Shown: positions 35,866 to 48,130 of the stretch, piece after piece
Layout: the number at the start of each line of letters is the position of its first letter
Numbering within the stretch: position 1 is the first letter of the stretch
From: Micromussa lordhowensis
Lineage: Eukaryota; Cnidaria; Anthozoa; Scleractinia; Lobophylliidae
Assembly (NCBI GenBank): GCA_964020085.1
Contig: OZ026599.1
Location: forward strand, 29,791,033-29,855,032
DNA: 64,000 nucleotides
Direction: 5' to 3'
Position numbers and translations under genes: made by a program
The notes under the pieces: generated by a model
The model's input: only the letters and a program-made list of their open reading frames with translations
Database searches by the model: none
What the model was told of the DNA's origin: nothing

Positions 35866-37940
35866 ACTTTCAGAGGCGCGGTTTGCAGCAAAATGTTGTG
35901 CTAGGTTAGCACTTCAAGGAAATCGTAGTTAGGACATGATGGCGTTCGCGCCAGGGTGTTTTTTCTGGCCTTCTTTTTGCAGGAGTTTGACCTGCTCCCA
36001 ACTTTGCAGAATTTCAGAAAACGCGCGCTGGGGGTCCCCTTGGCAAATTTGACATAGCTCGGCTCCACGGGCACTTTTAGAGGCGCGGTTTGCAGCAAAA
36101 TGTTGTGCTAGGTTGGCACTTGAAGGAATTTGTAAATAGGACATGATGGCATTTGCGCCAGGGTGTTTTTTTTGGCCTTCTTTTTGCAGGAGTTTGACCT
36201 GCTCCCAACTTTGCAGAATTTCAGAAAACGCGCGCTGGGGGTCCCCTTGGCAAATTTGACATAGCTCGGCTCCACGGGCACTTTTAAGGGCGCGGTTTGC
36301 AGCAAAATGTTGTGCTAGGTTGGCACTTCAAGGAAATTATAGTCAGGACATGATGGCATTCGCGCCAGGGTGTTTTTTTTTTGGCCTTCTTTTTGCAGGA
36401 GTTTGACCTGCTCCCAACTTTGCAGAATTTCAGAAAACGCGCGCTGGGGGTCCCCTTGGCAAATTTGACATAGCTCGGCTCCACGGGCAATTTTAGAGGC
36501 GCGGTTTGCAGCAAAATAGTGTGCTAGGTTGGCACTTTAAGGATATTTTAGTTAGGACATGATGGCATTCGCGCCAGGGTGTTTTTTCTGGCCTTCTTTT
36601 TGAAGGAGTTTGACCTGCTCCCAACTTTGCAGAATTTCAGAAAACGCGCGCTGGGGGTCCCCTTGGCAAATTTGACAAAGCTCGGCTCCACGGGCACTTT
36701 TAGAGGCGCGGTTTGCAGCAAAATGTTGTGCTAGGATAGCACTTTAAGGAAATCCTAGTTTGGACATGATGGCATTCGCGCCAGGGTGTTTTTTCTGGCC
36801 TTCTTTTTGCAGGAGTTTGACCTGCTCCCAACTTTGCAGAATTTCAGAAAACGCGCGCTGGGGGTCCCCTTGGCAAATTTGACATAGCTCGGCTCCACGG
36901 GCACTTTCAGAGGCGCGGTTTGCAGCAAAATGTTGTGCTAGGTTAGCACTTTAAGGAAATGCTAGTTAGGACATGATGGCGTTCGCGCCAGGGTGTTTTT
37001 TCTGGCCTTCTTTTTGCAGGAGTTTGACCTGCTCCCAACTTTGCAGAATTTCAGAAAACGCGCGCTGGGGGTCCCCTTGGCAAATTTGACATAGCTCGGC
37101 TCCACGGGCACTTTTAGAGGCGCGGTTTGCAGCAAAATGTTGTGCTAGGTTGGCACTTGAAGGAAATTGTAGTTAGGACATGATGGCATTTGCGCCAGGG
37201 TGTTTTTTTTGGCCTTCTTTTTGCAGGAGTTTGACCTGCTCCCAACTTTGCAGAATTTCAGAAAACGCGCGCTGGGGGTCCCCTTGGCAAGTTTGACATA
37301 GCTCGGCTCCACGGGCACTTTTAGAGGCGCGGTTTGCAGCAAAATGTTGTGCTAGGTTGGCACTTCAAGGAAATTATAGTCAGGACATGATGGCATTCGC
37401 GCCAGGGTGTTTTTTTTGGCCTTCTTTTTGCAGGAGTTTGACCTGCTCCCAACTTTGCAGAATTTCAGAAAACGCGCGCTGGGGGTCCCCTTGGCAAATT
37501 TGACATAGCTCGGCTCCACGGGCAATTTTAGAGGCGCGGTTTGCAGCAAAATAATGTGCTAGGTTGGCACTTTAAGGATATTTTAGTTAGGACATGATGG
37601 CATTCCCGCCAGGGTGTTTTTTCTGGCCTTCTTTTTGCAGGAGTTTGACCTGCTCCCAACTTTGCAGAATTTCAGAAAACGCGCGCTGGGGGTCCCCTTG
37701 GCAAATTTGACAAAGCTCGGCTCCACGGGCACTTTTAGAGGCGCGGTTTGCAGCAAAATGTTGTGCTAGGTTAGCACTTTAAGGAAATCCTAGTTTGGAC
37801 ATGATGGCATTCGCGCGAGGGTGTTTTTTCTGGCCTTCTTTTTGCAGGAGTTTGACCTGCTCCCAACTTTGCAGAATTTCAGAAAACGCGCGCTGGGGGT
37901 CCCCTTGGCAAATTTGACATAGCTCGGCTCCACGGGCAGT
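35866..37940. repeat. 5-unit HOR, about 1,037 bp, two copies
   Basis: The marks CACTTTCAGAGGCG (35866, 36903), GATGGCGTTCGCG (35938, 36975), GAAATTATAGTCAGGAC (36331, 37368), TTAAGGATATTTTAG (36538, 37573), GACAAAGCTCGG and CCTAGTTTGGAC recur in order. The offset is 1,035-1,037 bp; the small drift comes from T-tract length. A GGATATTTTAG unit follows again near 37990, showing the start of further amplification. Confidence 0.87.
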
Positions 37941-38299
37941 TTTAGAGGCGCGGTTTGCAGCAAAATAGTGTGCTAGGTTAACACTTTAAGGATATTTTAG
38001 TTAGGACATGATGGCATTCGCGCCAGGGTGTTTTTTCTGGCCTTCTTTTTGCAGAAGTTTGACCTGCTCCCAACTTTGCAGAATTTCAGAAAACGCACGC
38101 TGGGGTCCCCTTGGCAAATTTGAAATAGCTCGGCTCCACGGGCAGTTTTAGAGGCGCGGTGTGCAGCAAAATGTTTTGCTAGGTTAGCACTTGAAGGAAA
38201 TTCTAGTTAGAACATGATGGCATTCGCGCCAGGGTTTTTTTTCTGGCCTTCTTTTTGCAGGAGTTTGACCTGCTCCCAACTTTGCAGAATTTCAGAAAA

Positions 38300-38940
38300 C
38301 GCGCGCTGGGGTTGCCCTTGGCAAATTTGACATAGCTCGGCTCCACGGGCACTTTTAGAGGCGCGGTTTGCAGCAAAATGTTGTGCTAGGTTGGCGCTTC
38401 AAGGAAATTTTAGTTAGAACATGATGGCATTCGCGCCAGGGTGTTTTTTTCTGGCCTTCTTTTTGCAGGAGTTTGACCTGCTCCCAACTTTGCAGAATTT
38501 CAGAAAACGCGCGCTGGGGGTTCCCTTGGCAAATTTGACATAGCTCGGCTCCACGGGCACTTTTAGAGACGCGGTTTGCAGCAAAATGTTGTGCTAGGTT
38601 GGCACTTCAAGGAAATGTTAGTTACGACATGATGGCATTCGCGCCAGGGTGTTTTTTCTGGCCTTCTTTTTGCAGGAGTTTGACCTGCTCCCAACTTTGC
38701 AGAATTTCAGAAAACGCGCGCTGGGGTTGCCCTTGGCAAATTTGACAGAGCTCGGCTCCACGGGCACTTTTAGAGGCGCGGTTTGCAGCAAAATGTTGTG
38801 CTAGGTTGGCGCTTCAAGGAAATTTTAGTTAGAACATGATGGCATTCGCGCCAGGGTGTTTTTTTCTGGCCTTCTTTTTGCAGGAGTTTGACCTGCTCCC
38901 AACTTTGCAGAATTTCAGAAAACGCGCGCTGGCGGTCCCC
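38300..38940. repeat. Dimeric HOR, about 414 bp
   Basis: CTGGGGTTGCCCTTGG (38306, 38721) and GTTGGCGCTTCAAGG with GTTAGAACATG and GTGTTTTTTTCTGG (38390, 38804) repeat at about 414 bp. One difference is GACATAGC against GACAGAGC. Confidence 0.82.
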
Positions 38941-41900
38941 TTGGCAAATTTGACATAGCTCGGCTCCACGGGCACTTTTAGAGGCGCGGTTTGCAGCAAA
39001 ATGTTGTGCTAGGTTGGCACTTTAAGGAAATCCTAGTTAGGACATGATAACATTCGCGCGAGGGTGGTTTTTTTTTGCCCTTCTTTTTGCAGGAGTTTGA
39101 CCTGCTCCCAACTTTGCAGAATTTCAGAAAACGCGCGCTGGGGGTCCCTTTGGCAAATTTGACATAGCTCGGATCCACGGGCACTTTTAGAGGCGCAGTT
39201 TGCAGCAAAATGTTGTGCTAGGTTAGCACTTTAAGGAAATCCTAGTTAAGACATGATGGCATTCGCGCCAGGGTGTTTTTTCTGGCCTTCTTTTTGCAGG
39301 AGTTTGACCTGCTCCCAACTTTGCAGAATTTCAGAAAACGCGCGCTGGGGGTTCCCTTGGCAAATTTGACATAGCTCGGCTCCACGGGCACTTTTAGAGA
39401 CGCGGTTTGCAGCAAAATGTTGTGCTAGGTTGGCACTTTAAGGAAATTTTAGTTAGGACATGATGGCATTCGCGCCAGGGTGTTTTTTCTGGCCTTCTTT
39501 TTGCAGGAGTTTGACCTGCTCCCAACTTTGCAGAATTTCAGAAAACGCGCGCTAGGGATCCCCTTGGCAAATTTGACATAGCTCGGCTCCACGGGCACTT
39601 TTAGAGGCGCGGTTTGCAGCAAAATGTTGTGCTAGGTTGGCACTTCAAGGAAATGCAAGTAAAGACATGATGGCATTCGCGCCAGGGTGTTTTTTCTGGC
39701 CTTCTTTTTGCAGGAGTTTGACCTGCTCCCAACTTTGCAGAATTTCAGAAAACGCGCGCTGGGGGTCCCCTTGGCAAATTTGACATAGCTCGGCTCCACG
39801 GGCACTTTGAGAGGCGCGGTTTGCAGCAAACTATTGTGCTAGGTTGGCACTTTAAGGAAATGCTTGTTACGACATGATGGCATTCGCGCCAGGGTGTTTT
39901 TTTTGGCCTTCTTTTTGCAAGGGGTTTGGCCTGCTCCCAACTTTGCAGAATTTCAGAAAACGCGCGCTGGGGGTCCCCTTGGCAAATTTGACATAGCTCG
40001 GCTCCACGGGCACTTTTAGAGGCGCGGTTTGCAGCAAAATGTTGTACTAGGTTGGCACTTTAAGGAAATTTTAGTTAGGACATGATGGCATTCGCGCCAG
40101 GGTGTTTTTTTTTGGCCTTCTTTTTGCAAGAGTTTGACCTGCTCCCAACTTTGCAGAATTTCAGAAAACGCGCGCTGGGGGTCCCCTTGGCAAATTTGAC
40201 ATAGCTTGGCTCCAAGGGCACTTTTAGAGGCGCGGTTTGCAGCAAAATGTTGTGCTAGGTTGGCACTTTAAGGAAATTCTAGTTAGAACATGATGGCATT
40301 CGCGCCAGGGTGTTTTTTCTGGCCTTCTTTTTGCAGGAGTTTGACCAGCTCCCAACTTTGCAGAATTTCAGAAAACGCACGCTGGGGGTCCCCTTGGCAA
40401 ATTTGACATAGCTCGGCTCCACGGGCACTTTTAGAGGCGCGCTTTGCAGCAAAATGTTGTGCTAGGTTGGCACTTTAAGGAAATCCTAGTTAGGACATTA
40501 TGGCATTCGCGCAAGGGTGTTTCTTCTGGCCTTCTTTTTGCAGGAGTTTGACCTGCTCCCAACTTTGCAGAATTTCAGAAAACGCGCGCTGGGGGTCCCC
40601 TTGGCAAATTTGACATAGCTCGGCTCCACGGGCACTTTTAGAGGCACGGTTTGCAGCAAAATGTTGTGCTAGGTTGGCACTTCAAGGAATTTTTAGTTAG
40701 GACATGATGGCATTCGCGCCAGGGTGTTTTTCCTGGCCTTCTTTTTGCAGGAGTTTGACCTGCTCCCAACTTTGCAGAATTTGAGAAAACGCGCGCTGGG
40801 GGTCCCCTTGGCAAATTTGACATAGCTCGGCTCCACGGGCACTTTTAGAGGCGCGGTTTGCAGCAAAATGTTGTGCCAGGTTGGCACTTCAAGAAAATTT
40901 TAGTTAGGACATGATGGCATTCGCGCCAGGGTGTTTTTTCTGGCCTTCTTTTTGCAGGAGTTTGACCTGCTCCCAACTTTGCAGAATTTCAGAAAACGCG
41001 CGCTAGGCGTCCCCTTGGCAAATTTGACATAGCTCGGCTCCACGGGCACTTTTAGAGGCGTGGTTTGCAGCAAAATGTTGTGCTAGGTTGGCACTTCAAG
41101 GAAATTGTAGTTAAGACATGATGGCATTCGCGCCAGGGTGTTTCTTTGGCCTTCTTTTTGCAGGAGTTTGACCTGCTCCCAACTTTGCAATATTTCAGAA
41201 AACGCGCGCTGGGGGTCCCCTTGGCAAATTTGACATAGCTCGGCTCCACGGGCACTTTTAGAGGCGCGGTTTGCAGCAAAATGTTGTGCTAGGCTGGCAC
41301 TTCAAGGAAATTCTAATTAGAACATGATGGCATTCGCGCCGGGGTGTTTTTTCTGGCCTTCTTTTTGCAGGAGTCTGACCTGCTCCCAACTTTGCAGAAT
41401 TTCAGAAAACGCGCGCTGGGGGTCCCATTGGCAAATTTGACATAGCTCGGCTCCACGGGCACTTTTAGAGGCGCGGTTTGCAGCAAAATGTTGCGCTAGG
41501 TCAGCACTTCAAGAAAATCTTAGTTAGAACATGATGGCATTCGCGCCAGGGTGTTATTTTTGGCCTTCTTTTTGCAGGAGTTTGACCTGCTCCCAACTTT
41601 GCAGAATTTCAGAAAACGCGCGCTGGGGGTCCCCTTGGCAAATTTGACATAGCTCGGCTCCACGGGCACTTTTAGAGGTGCGGTTTGCAGCAAAATGTTG
41701 CGCTAGGTTAGCACTTGAAGGAAAACCTAGTTAGGACATGATGGCATTTGCGCCAGGGTGTTATTTTTGGCCTTCTTTTTGCAGGAGTTTGACCTGCTCC
41801 CAACTTTGCAGAATTTCAGAAAACGCGCGCTGGGGGTCCCCTTGGCAAATTTGACATAGCTCGCCTCCACGGGCACTTTTAGAGGCGCGGTTTGCAGCAA

Positions 41901-42949
41901 AATGTTGTGCTAGGTTGGCACTTGAAGGGAATTTTAGTTAGGATATGATGGCATTCGCGCCAGGGTGTTTTTTCTGGCCTTCTTTTTGCAGGAGTTTGAC
42001 CTGCTCCCAACTTTGCAGAATTTCAGAAAACGCGCGCTGGGGTTCCCCTTGGCAAATTTGACATAGCTCGGCTCCACGGGCACTTTTAGAGGCGCGGTTT
42101 GCAGCAAAATGTTGTGCTAGGTTGGCACTTTAAGGAAATTTTACTTAGGACATGATGGCATTCGCGCCAGGGTGTTTTTTCTGGCCTTCTTTTTGCAGGA
42201 GTTTGACCTGCTCCCAACTTTGCAGAATTTCAGAAAACGCGCGCTGGGGGTCCCCTTGGCAAATTTGACATAGCTCGGCTCCACGGGCACTTTTAGAGGC
42301 GCGGTTTGCAGCAAAATGTTGTGCTAGGTTGGCACTTTAAGGAAATTTTAGTTAGGACATGATGGCGTTCGCGCCAGGGTGTTTTTTCTGGCCTTCTTTT
42401 TGCAGGAGTTTGACCTGCTCCCAACTTTGCAGAATTTCAGAAAACGCGCGCTGGGGGTCCCCTTGGCAAATTTGACATAGCTCGGCTCCACGGGCACTTT
42501 TAGAGGCGCGGTTTGCAGCAAAATGTTGTGCTAGGTTAGCACTTCAAGGAAATGTTAGTTAGGACATGATGGCATTCGCGCCAGGGTGTTTTTCTGGCCT
42601 TCTTTTTGCAGGAGTTTGACCTGCTCCCAACTTTGCAGAATTTCAGAAAACGCGCGCTGGGGGTCCCCTTGGCAAATTTGACATAGCTCGGCTCCACGGG
42701 CACTTTTAGAGGCGCGGTTTGCAGCAAAATGTTGTGCTAGGTTAGCACTTTAAGGAAATCTTAGTTAAGACATGATGGCATTCGCGCCAGGGTGTTATTT
42801 CTGGCCTTCTTTTTGCAGGAGTTTGACCTGCTCCCAACTTTGCAGAATTTCAGAAAACGCGCGCTGGGGGTCCCCTTGGCAAATTTGACATAGCTCGGCT
42901 CCACGGGCACTTTTAGAGGCGCGGTTTGCAGCAAAATGTTGTGCTAGGT
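38941..42949. repeat. Satellite units with weak local order
   Basis: About nineteen units, mostly individual. Noted variants: GGATCCACGG (39171), CAAACTATTGTG (39828), GCAAGGGGTTTGGCC (39917), a pair with TTGCGCTAGG and GTGTTATTTTTGG (about 41490-41775), GCAATATTTCAG (41187) and GAGTCTGACC (41371). The last two recur at 44496 and 44680, an offset of 3,309 bp. A GTGTTATTTCTGG unit near 42790 recurs near 47135 (offset 4,343 bp). These are isolated long-range matches inside otherwise unordered units. Confidence 0.8.
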
Positions 42950-45850
42950 TGGCACTTCAAGTAAGTTCTAGTTAGGACATGATGGCATTCGCGCCAGGGT
43001 GTTTTTAGTGACCTTCTTTTTGCAGGAGTTTGACCTGCTCCCAACTTTGCAGAATTTCAGAAAACGCGCTCGGGGTCCCCTTGGCAAATTTGACATAGCT
43101 CGGCTCCACGGGCACTTTTAGAGGCGCGGTTTGCAGCAAAATGTTGTGCTAGGTTGGCACTTCAAGGGAATTTTAGTTAGGATATGATGGCATTCGCGCC
43201 AGGGTGTTTTTTCTGGCCTTCTTTTTGCAGGAGTTTGACCTGCTCCCAACTTTGCAGAATTTCAGAAAACGCGCGCTGGGGGTCCCCTTACCAAATTTGA
43301 CATAGCTCGGCTCCACGGGCACTTTTAGAGGCGCGGTTTGCAGCAAAATGTTGTGCTTGGTTGGCACTTCAAGGAAATTTTAGTTAGGACATGATGGCAT
43401 TCGCGCCAGGGTGTTTTTTCCGGCCTTCTTTTTGCAAGAGTTTGACCTGCTCCCAACTTTGCAGAATTTCAGAAAACGCGCGCTGGGGTTCCCCTTGGCA
43501 AATTTGACATAGCTCGGCTCCACGGGCACTTTTAGAGGCGCGGTTTGCAGCAAAATGTTGTGCTAGGTTGGCACTTCAAGTAAGTGCTAGTTAGGACATG
43601 ATGGCATTCGCGCCAGGGTGTTTTTACTGGCCTTCTTTTTGCAGAAGTTTGACCTGCTTCCAACTTTGCAGAATTTCAGAAAACGCGCGCTGGGGGTCCC
43701 CTTGGCAAATTTGACATAGCTCGGCTCCACGGGCACTTTTAGAGGCGCGGTTTGCAGCAAAATGTTGTGCTAGGTTGGCACTTCAAGGGAATTTTAGTTA
43801 GGATATGATGGCATTCGCGCCAGGGTGTTTTTTCTGGCCTTCTTTTTGCAGGAGTTTGACCTGCTCCCAACTTTGCAGAATTTCAGAAAACGCGCGCTGG
43901 GGGTCCCCTTACCAAATTTGACATAGCTCGGCTCCACGGGCACTTTTAGAGGCGCGGTTTGCAGCAAAATGTTGTGCTTGGTTGGCACTTCAAGGAAATT
44001 TTAGTTAGGACATGATGGCATTCGCGCCAGGGTGTTTTTTCCGGCCTTCTTTTTGCAAGAGTTTGACCTGCTCCCAACTTTGCAGAATTTCAGAAAACGC
44101 GCGCTGGGGTTCCCCTTGGCAAATTTGACATAGCTCGGCTCCACGGGCACTTTTAGAGGCGCGGTTTGCAGCAAAATGTTGTGCTAGGTTGGCACTTCAA
44201 GTAAGTGCTAGTTAGGACATGATGGCATTCGCGCCAGGGTGTTTTTACTGGCCTTCTTTTTGCAGAAGTTTGACCTGCTTCCAACTTTGCAGAATTTCAG
44301 AAAACGCGCGCTGGGGGTCCCCTTGGCAAATTTGACATAGCTCGGCTCCACGGGCACTTTTAGAGGCGCGGTTTGCAGCAAAATGTTGTGCTAGGTTGGC
44401 ACTTCAAGGGAATTTTAGTTAGGATATGATGGCATTCGCGCAAGGGTGTTTTTTCTGGCCTTCTTTTTGCAGGAGTTTGACCTGCTCCCAACTTTGCAAT
44501 ATTTCAGAAAACGCGCGCTGGGGGTCCCCTTGGCAAATTTGACATAGCTCGGCTCCACGGGCACTTTTAGAGGCGCGGTTTGCAGCAAAATGTTGTGCTA
44601 GGTTGGCACTTCAAGGAAATTTTAGTTAGAACATGATGGCATTCGCGCCAGGGTGTTTTTTCTGGCCTTCTTTTTGCAGGAGTCTGACCTGCTCCCAACT
44701 TTGCAGAATTTCAGAAAACGCGCGCTGGGGGTCCCCTTGGCAAATTTGACATAGCTCGGCTCCACTGGCACTTTTAGAGGCGCGGTTTGCAGCAAAATGT
44801 TGTGCTAGGTTGGCACTTTAAGGAAATTTTACTTAGGACATGATGGCATTCGCGCCAGGGTGTTTTTTCTGGCCTTCTTTTTGCAGGAGTTTGACCTGCT
44901 CCCAACTTTGCAGAATTTCAGAAAACGCGCTCGGGGTCCCCTTGGCAAATTTGACATAGCTCGGCTCCACGGGCACTTTTAGAGGCGCGGTTTGCAGCAA
45001 AATGTTGTGCTAGGTTGGCACTTCAAGGGAATTTTAGTTAGGATATGATGGCATTCGCGCCAGGGTGTTTTTTCTGGCCTTCTTTTTGCAGGAGTTTGAC
45101 CTGCTCCCAACTTTGCAGAATTTCAGAAAACGCGCGCTGGGGGTCCCCTTGGCAAATTTGACATAGCTCGGCTCCACGGGCACTTTTAGAGGCGCGGTTT
45201 GCAGCAAAATGTTGTGCTTGGTTGGCACTTCAAGGAAATTTTAGTTAGCACATGATGGCATTCGCGCCAGGGTGTTTTTTCTGGCCTTCTTTTTGCAAGA
45301 GTTTGACCTGCTCCCAACTTTGCAGAATTTCAGAAAACGCGCGCTGGGGTTCCCCTTGGCAAATTTGACATAGCTCGGCTCCACGGGCACTTTTAGAGGC
45401 GCGGTTTGCAGCAAAATGTTGTGCTAGGTTGGCACTTCAAGTAAGTGCTAGTTAGGACATGATGGCATTCGCGCCAGGGTGTTTTTACTGGCCTTCTTTT
45501 TGCAGAAGTTTGACCTGCTCCCAACTTTGCAGAATTTCAGAAAACGCGCGCTGGGGGTCCCCTTGGCAAATTTGACATAGCTCGGCTCCACGGGCACTTT
45601 TAGAGGCGCAGTTTGCAGCAAAATGTTGTGCTAGGTTGGCACTTCAAGGGAATTTTAGTTAGGATATGATGGCATTCGCGCCAGGGTGTTTTTTCTGGCC
45701 TTCTTTTTGCAGGAGTTTGACCTGCTCCCAACTTTGCAGAATTTCAGAAAACGCGCGCTGGGGGTCCCCTTGGCAAATTTGACATAGCTCGGCTCCACGG
45801 GCACTTTTAGAGGCGCGGTTTGCAGCAAAATGTTGTGCTAGGTTGGCACT
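42950..45850. repeat. Trimeric HOR, 621 bp, with an inserted unit group
   Basis: Three types cycle: CAAGGGAATTTTAGTTAGG with GATATGATGG (43164, 43785, 44405, 45025, 45646); GTGCTTGGTTGGC with GTTTTTTCCGG and CTGGGGTTCCCC; and CTTCAAGTAAGTGCTAG with GTTTTTACTGG and GCAGAAG. The first two cycles are near identical, sharing CCTTACCAAATTTG. The third is interrupted at about 44490-44940 by units seen also near 41187-41400. ACGCGCTCGGGGTCC, a 2-bp loss, appears at about 43064 and 44925. Confidence 0.86.
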
Positions 45851-47199
45851 TTAAGGGAATTTTAGTTAGGATATGATGGCATTCGCGCCAGGGTGTTTTT
45901 TCTGGCCTTCTTCTTGCAGGAGTTTGACCTGCTCCCAACTTTGCAGAATTTCAGAAAACGCGCGCTGGGGGTCCCCTTGGCAAATTTGACATAGCTCGGC
46001 TCCACGGGCACTTTTAGAGGCGCGGTTTGCAGCAAAATGTTGTGCTAGGTTGGCACTTTAAGGAAATTTTAGTTAGGACATGATGGCATTCGCGCCAGGG
46101 TGTTTTTTTTGGCCTTCTTTTTGCAGGAGTTTGACCTGCTCCCAACTTTGCAGAATTTCAGAAAACGCGCGCTGGGGGTCCCCTTGGCAAATTTGACATA
46201 GCTCGGCTCCACGGGCACTTTTAGAGGCGCGGTTTGCAGCAAAATGTTGTGCTAGGTTAGCACTTCCAGGAAATGTTAGTTACGACATGATGGCATTCGC
46301 GCCAGGGTGTTTTTTCTGGCCTTCTTTTTGCAGGAGTTTGACCTGCTCCCAACTTTGCAGAATTTCAGAAAACGCGCGCTGGGGGTCCCCTTGGCAAATT
46401 TGACATAGCTCGGCTCCACGGGCACTTTTAGAGGCGCGGTTTGCAGCAAAATTTTGTGCTAGGTTAGCACTTTGAGGAAATGGTAGTTAGGACATGATGG
46501 CATTCGCGCCAGGGTGTTTTTTCTGGCTTTCTTTTTGCAGGAGTTTGACCTGCTCCCAACTTTGCAGAATTTCAGAAAACGCGCGCTGGGGGTCCCCTTG
46601 GCAAATTTGACATAGCTCGGCTCCACTGGCACTTTTAGAGGCGCGGTTTGCAGCAAAATGTTGTGCTAGGTTGGCACTTTAAGGAAATTTGAGTTAGAAC
46701 ATGATGGCATTCGCGCCAGGGTGTTTTTTTTGGCCTTCTTTTTGCAAGCGTTTGACCTGCTCCCAACTTTGCAGAATTTCAGAAAACGCGCGCTGGGGGT
46801 CCCCTTGGCAAATTTGAAATAGCTCGGCTCCAAGGGCACTTTTAGAGGCGCGATTTGCAGCAAAATGTTGTGCTAGGTTAGCACTTTAAGGAAATTTTAG
46901 TTGTGACATGATGGCATTCGCGCCAGGGTGTTTTTTTTGGCCTTCTTTTTGCAGGAGTTTGACCTGCTCCCAACTTTGCAGAATTTCAGAAAACGCGCGC
47001 TGGGGGTCCCCTTGGCAAATTTGACATAGCTCGGCTCCACAGGCACTTTTAGAGGCGCGGTTTGCAGCAAAACGTTGTGCTAGGTTAGCACTTTAAGGAA
47101 ATCTTAGTTAAGACATGATGGCATTCGCGCCAGGGTGTTATTTCTGGCCTTCTTTTTGCAGGAGTTTGACCTGCTCCCAACTTTGCAGAATTTCAGAAA
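45851..47199. repeat. Satellite units close to consensus
   Basis: About six to seven units, including the representative near-consensus unit. Variants include TTCTTCTTGCAGG (45910), AGCACTTCCAGG (46260), GCAAGCGTTTGACC (46744) and TTTTAGTTGTGACATG (46896). No HOR order is seen. Confidence 0.8.
45979..46185. repeat. Representative monomer, near consensus
   Basis: This unit matches my hand consensus except for one base in the T-tract (T for C at unit position 131). Landmarks by unit position: CAAATTTG palindrome 3-10; GCTCGGCTCCACGGGCAC 16-33; TTTGC-A-GCAAA dyad 48-58; GTTGTGCTAGGTTGGCACTT 61-80; variable window about 79-100; CATGATGGCATTCGCGCCAG 101-120; T-tract about 124-131; pyrimidine-rich run ending in TTTTTGCAG 131-148; GCAGG-N7-CCTGC inverted repeat 145-161; GCGCGC 189-194; GGGG-T-CCCC 197-205. 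The heptamer TTTGCAG occurs three times per unit (142-148, 169-175, 48-54 of the next unit), a likely source of slippage and deletion. The choice of position 1 is arbitrary. Confidence 0.93.
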
Positions 47200-48130
47200 A
47201 CGCGCGCTGGGGGTCCCCTTGGCAAATTTGACATAGCTCGGCTCCACGGGCACTTTTAGAGGCGCGGTTTGCAGCAAAATGTTGTGCTAGGTTGGCACTT
47301 TATGAAAATCCTAGTTACGACATGATGGCATTCGCGCCAGGGTGTTTTTTGTGGCCTTCTTTTTGCAAGAGTTTGACCTGCTCCCAACTTTGCAGAATTT
47401 CAGAAAACGCGCGCTGGGGGTCGCCTTGGCAAATTTGACATAGCTCGGCTCCACGGGCACTTTTAGAGGCGCAGTTTGCAGCAAAATGTTGTGCTAGGTT
47501 GACACTTTAAGGAAATTCTAGTTAGGACATGATGGCATTCGCGCCAGGGTGTTTTTTCTGGCTTTCTTTTTGCAGGAGTTTGACCTGCTCCCAACTTTGC
47601 AGAATTTCAGAAAACGCGCGCTGGGGGTCCCCTTGGCAAATTTGACATAGCTCGGCTCCACGGGCACTTTTAGAGGCGCGGTTTGCATCAAAATGTTGTG
47701 CTAGGTTGGCACTTTATGAAACTTCTAGTTACGACATGATGGCATTCGCGCCAGGGTGTTTTTTCTGGCCTTCTTTTTGCAGGAGTTTGACCTGCTCCCA
47801 ACTTTGCAGAATTTCAGAAAACGCGCGCTGGGGGTCGCCTTGGCAAATTTGACATAGCTCGGCTCCACGGGCACTTTTAGAGGCGCAGTTTGCAGCAAAA
47901 TGTTGTGCTAGGTTGACACTTTAACAAAATTCTAGTTAGGACATGATGGCATTCGCGCCAGGGTGTTTTTTCTGGCTTTCTTTTTGCAGGAGTTTGACCT
48001 GCTCCCAACTTTGCAGAATTTTAGAAAACGCGCGCTGGGGGTCCCCTTGGCAAATTTGACATAGCTCGGCTCCACGGGCACTTTTAGAGGCGCGGTTTGC
48101 AGCAAAATGTTGTGCTAGGTTGGCACTTTA
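47200..48130. repeat. Dimeric HOR, about 413 bp, two copies
   Basis: Units with CACTTTATGAAA plus GGGTCGCC and GCGCAGTTTGC alternate with units carrying GGTTGACACTTTAA plus CTGGCTTTCTTT, at a spacing of about 413 bp. The GGGTCGCC/GCGCAGTTTGC/GGTTGACACTTTAA combination also occurs in the 8-unit HOR near 822-910, so these unit types are shared across nearly the whole window. Confidence 0.8.

Noticed and set aside
45979..46185. CENP-B box
   Set aside because: ATTCGCGCCAGGGTGT matches the first part of the box pattern (TTCG, four bases, A) but fails at the required CGGG end. No other TTCG in the unit comes closer on either strand.
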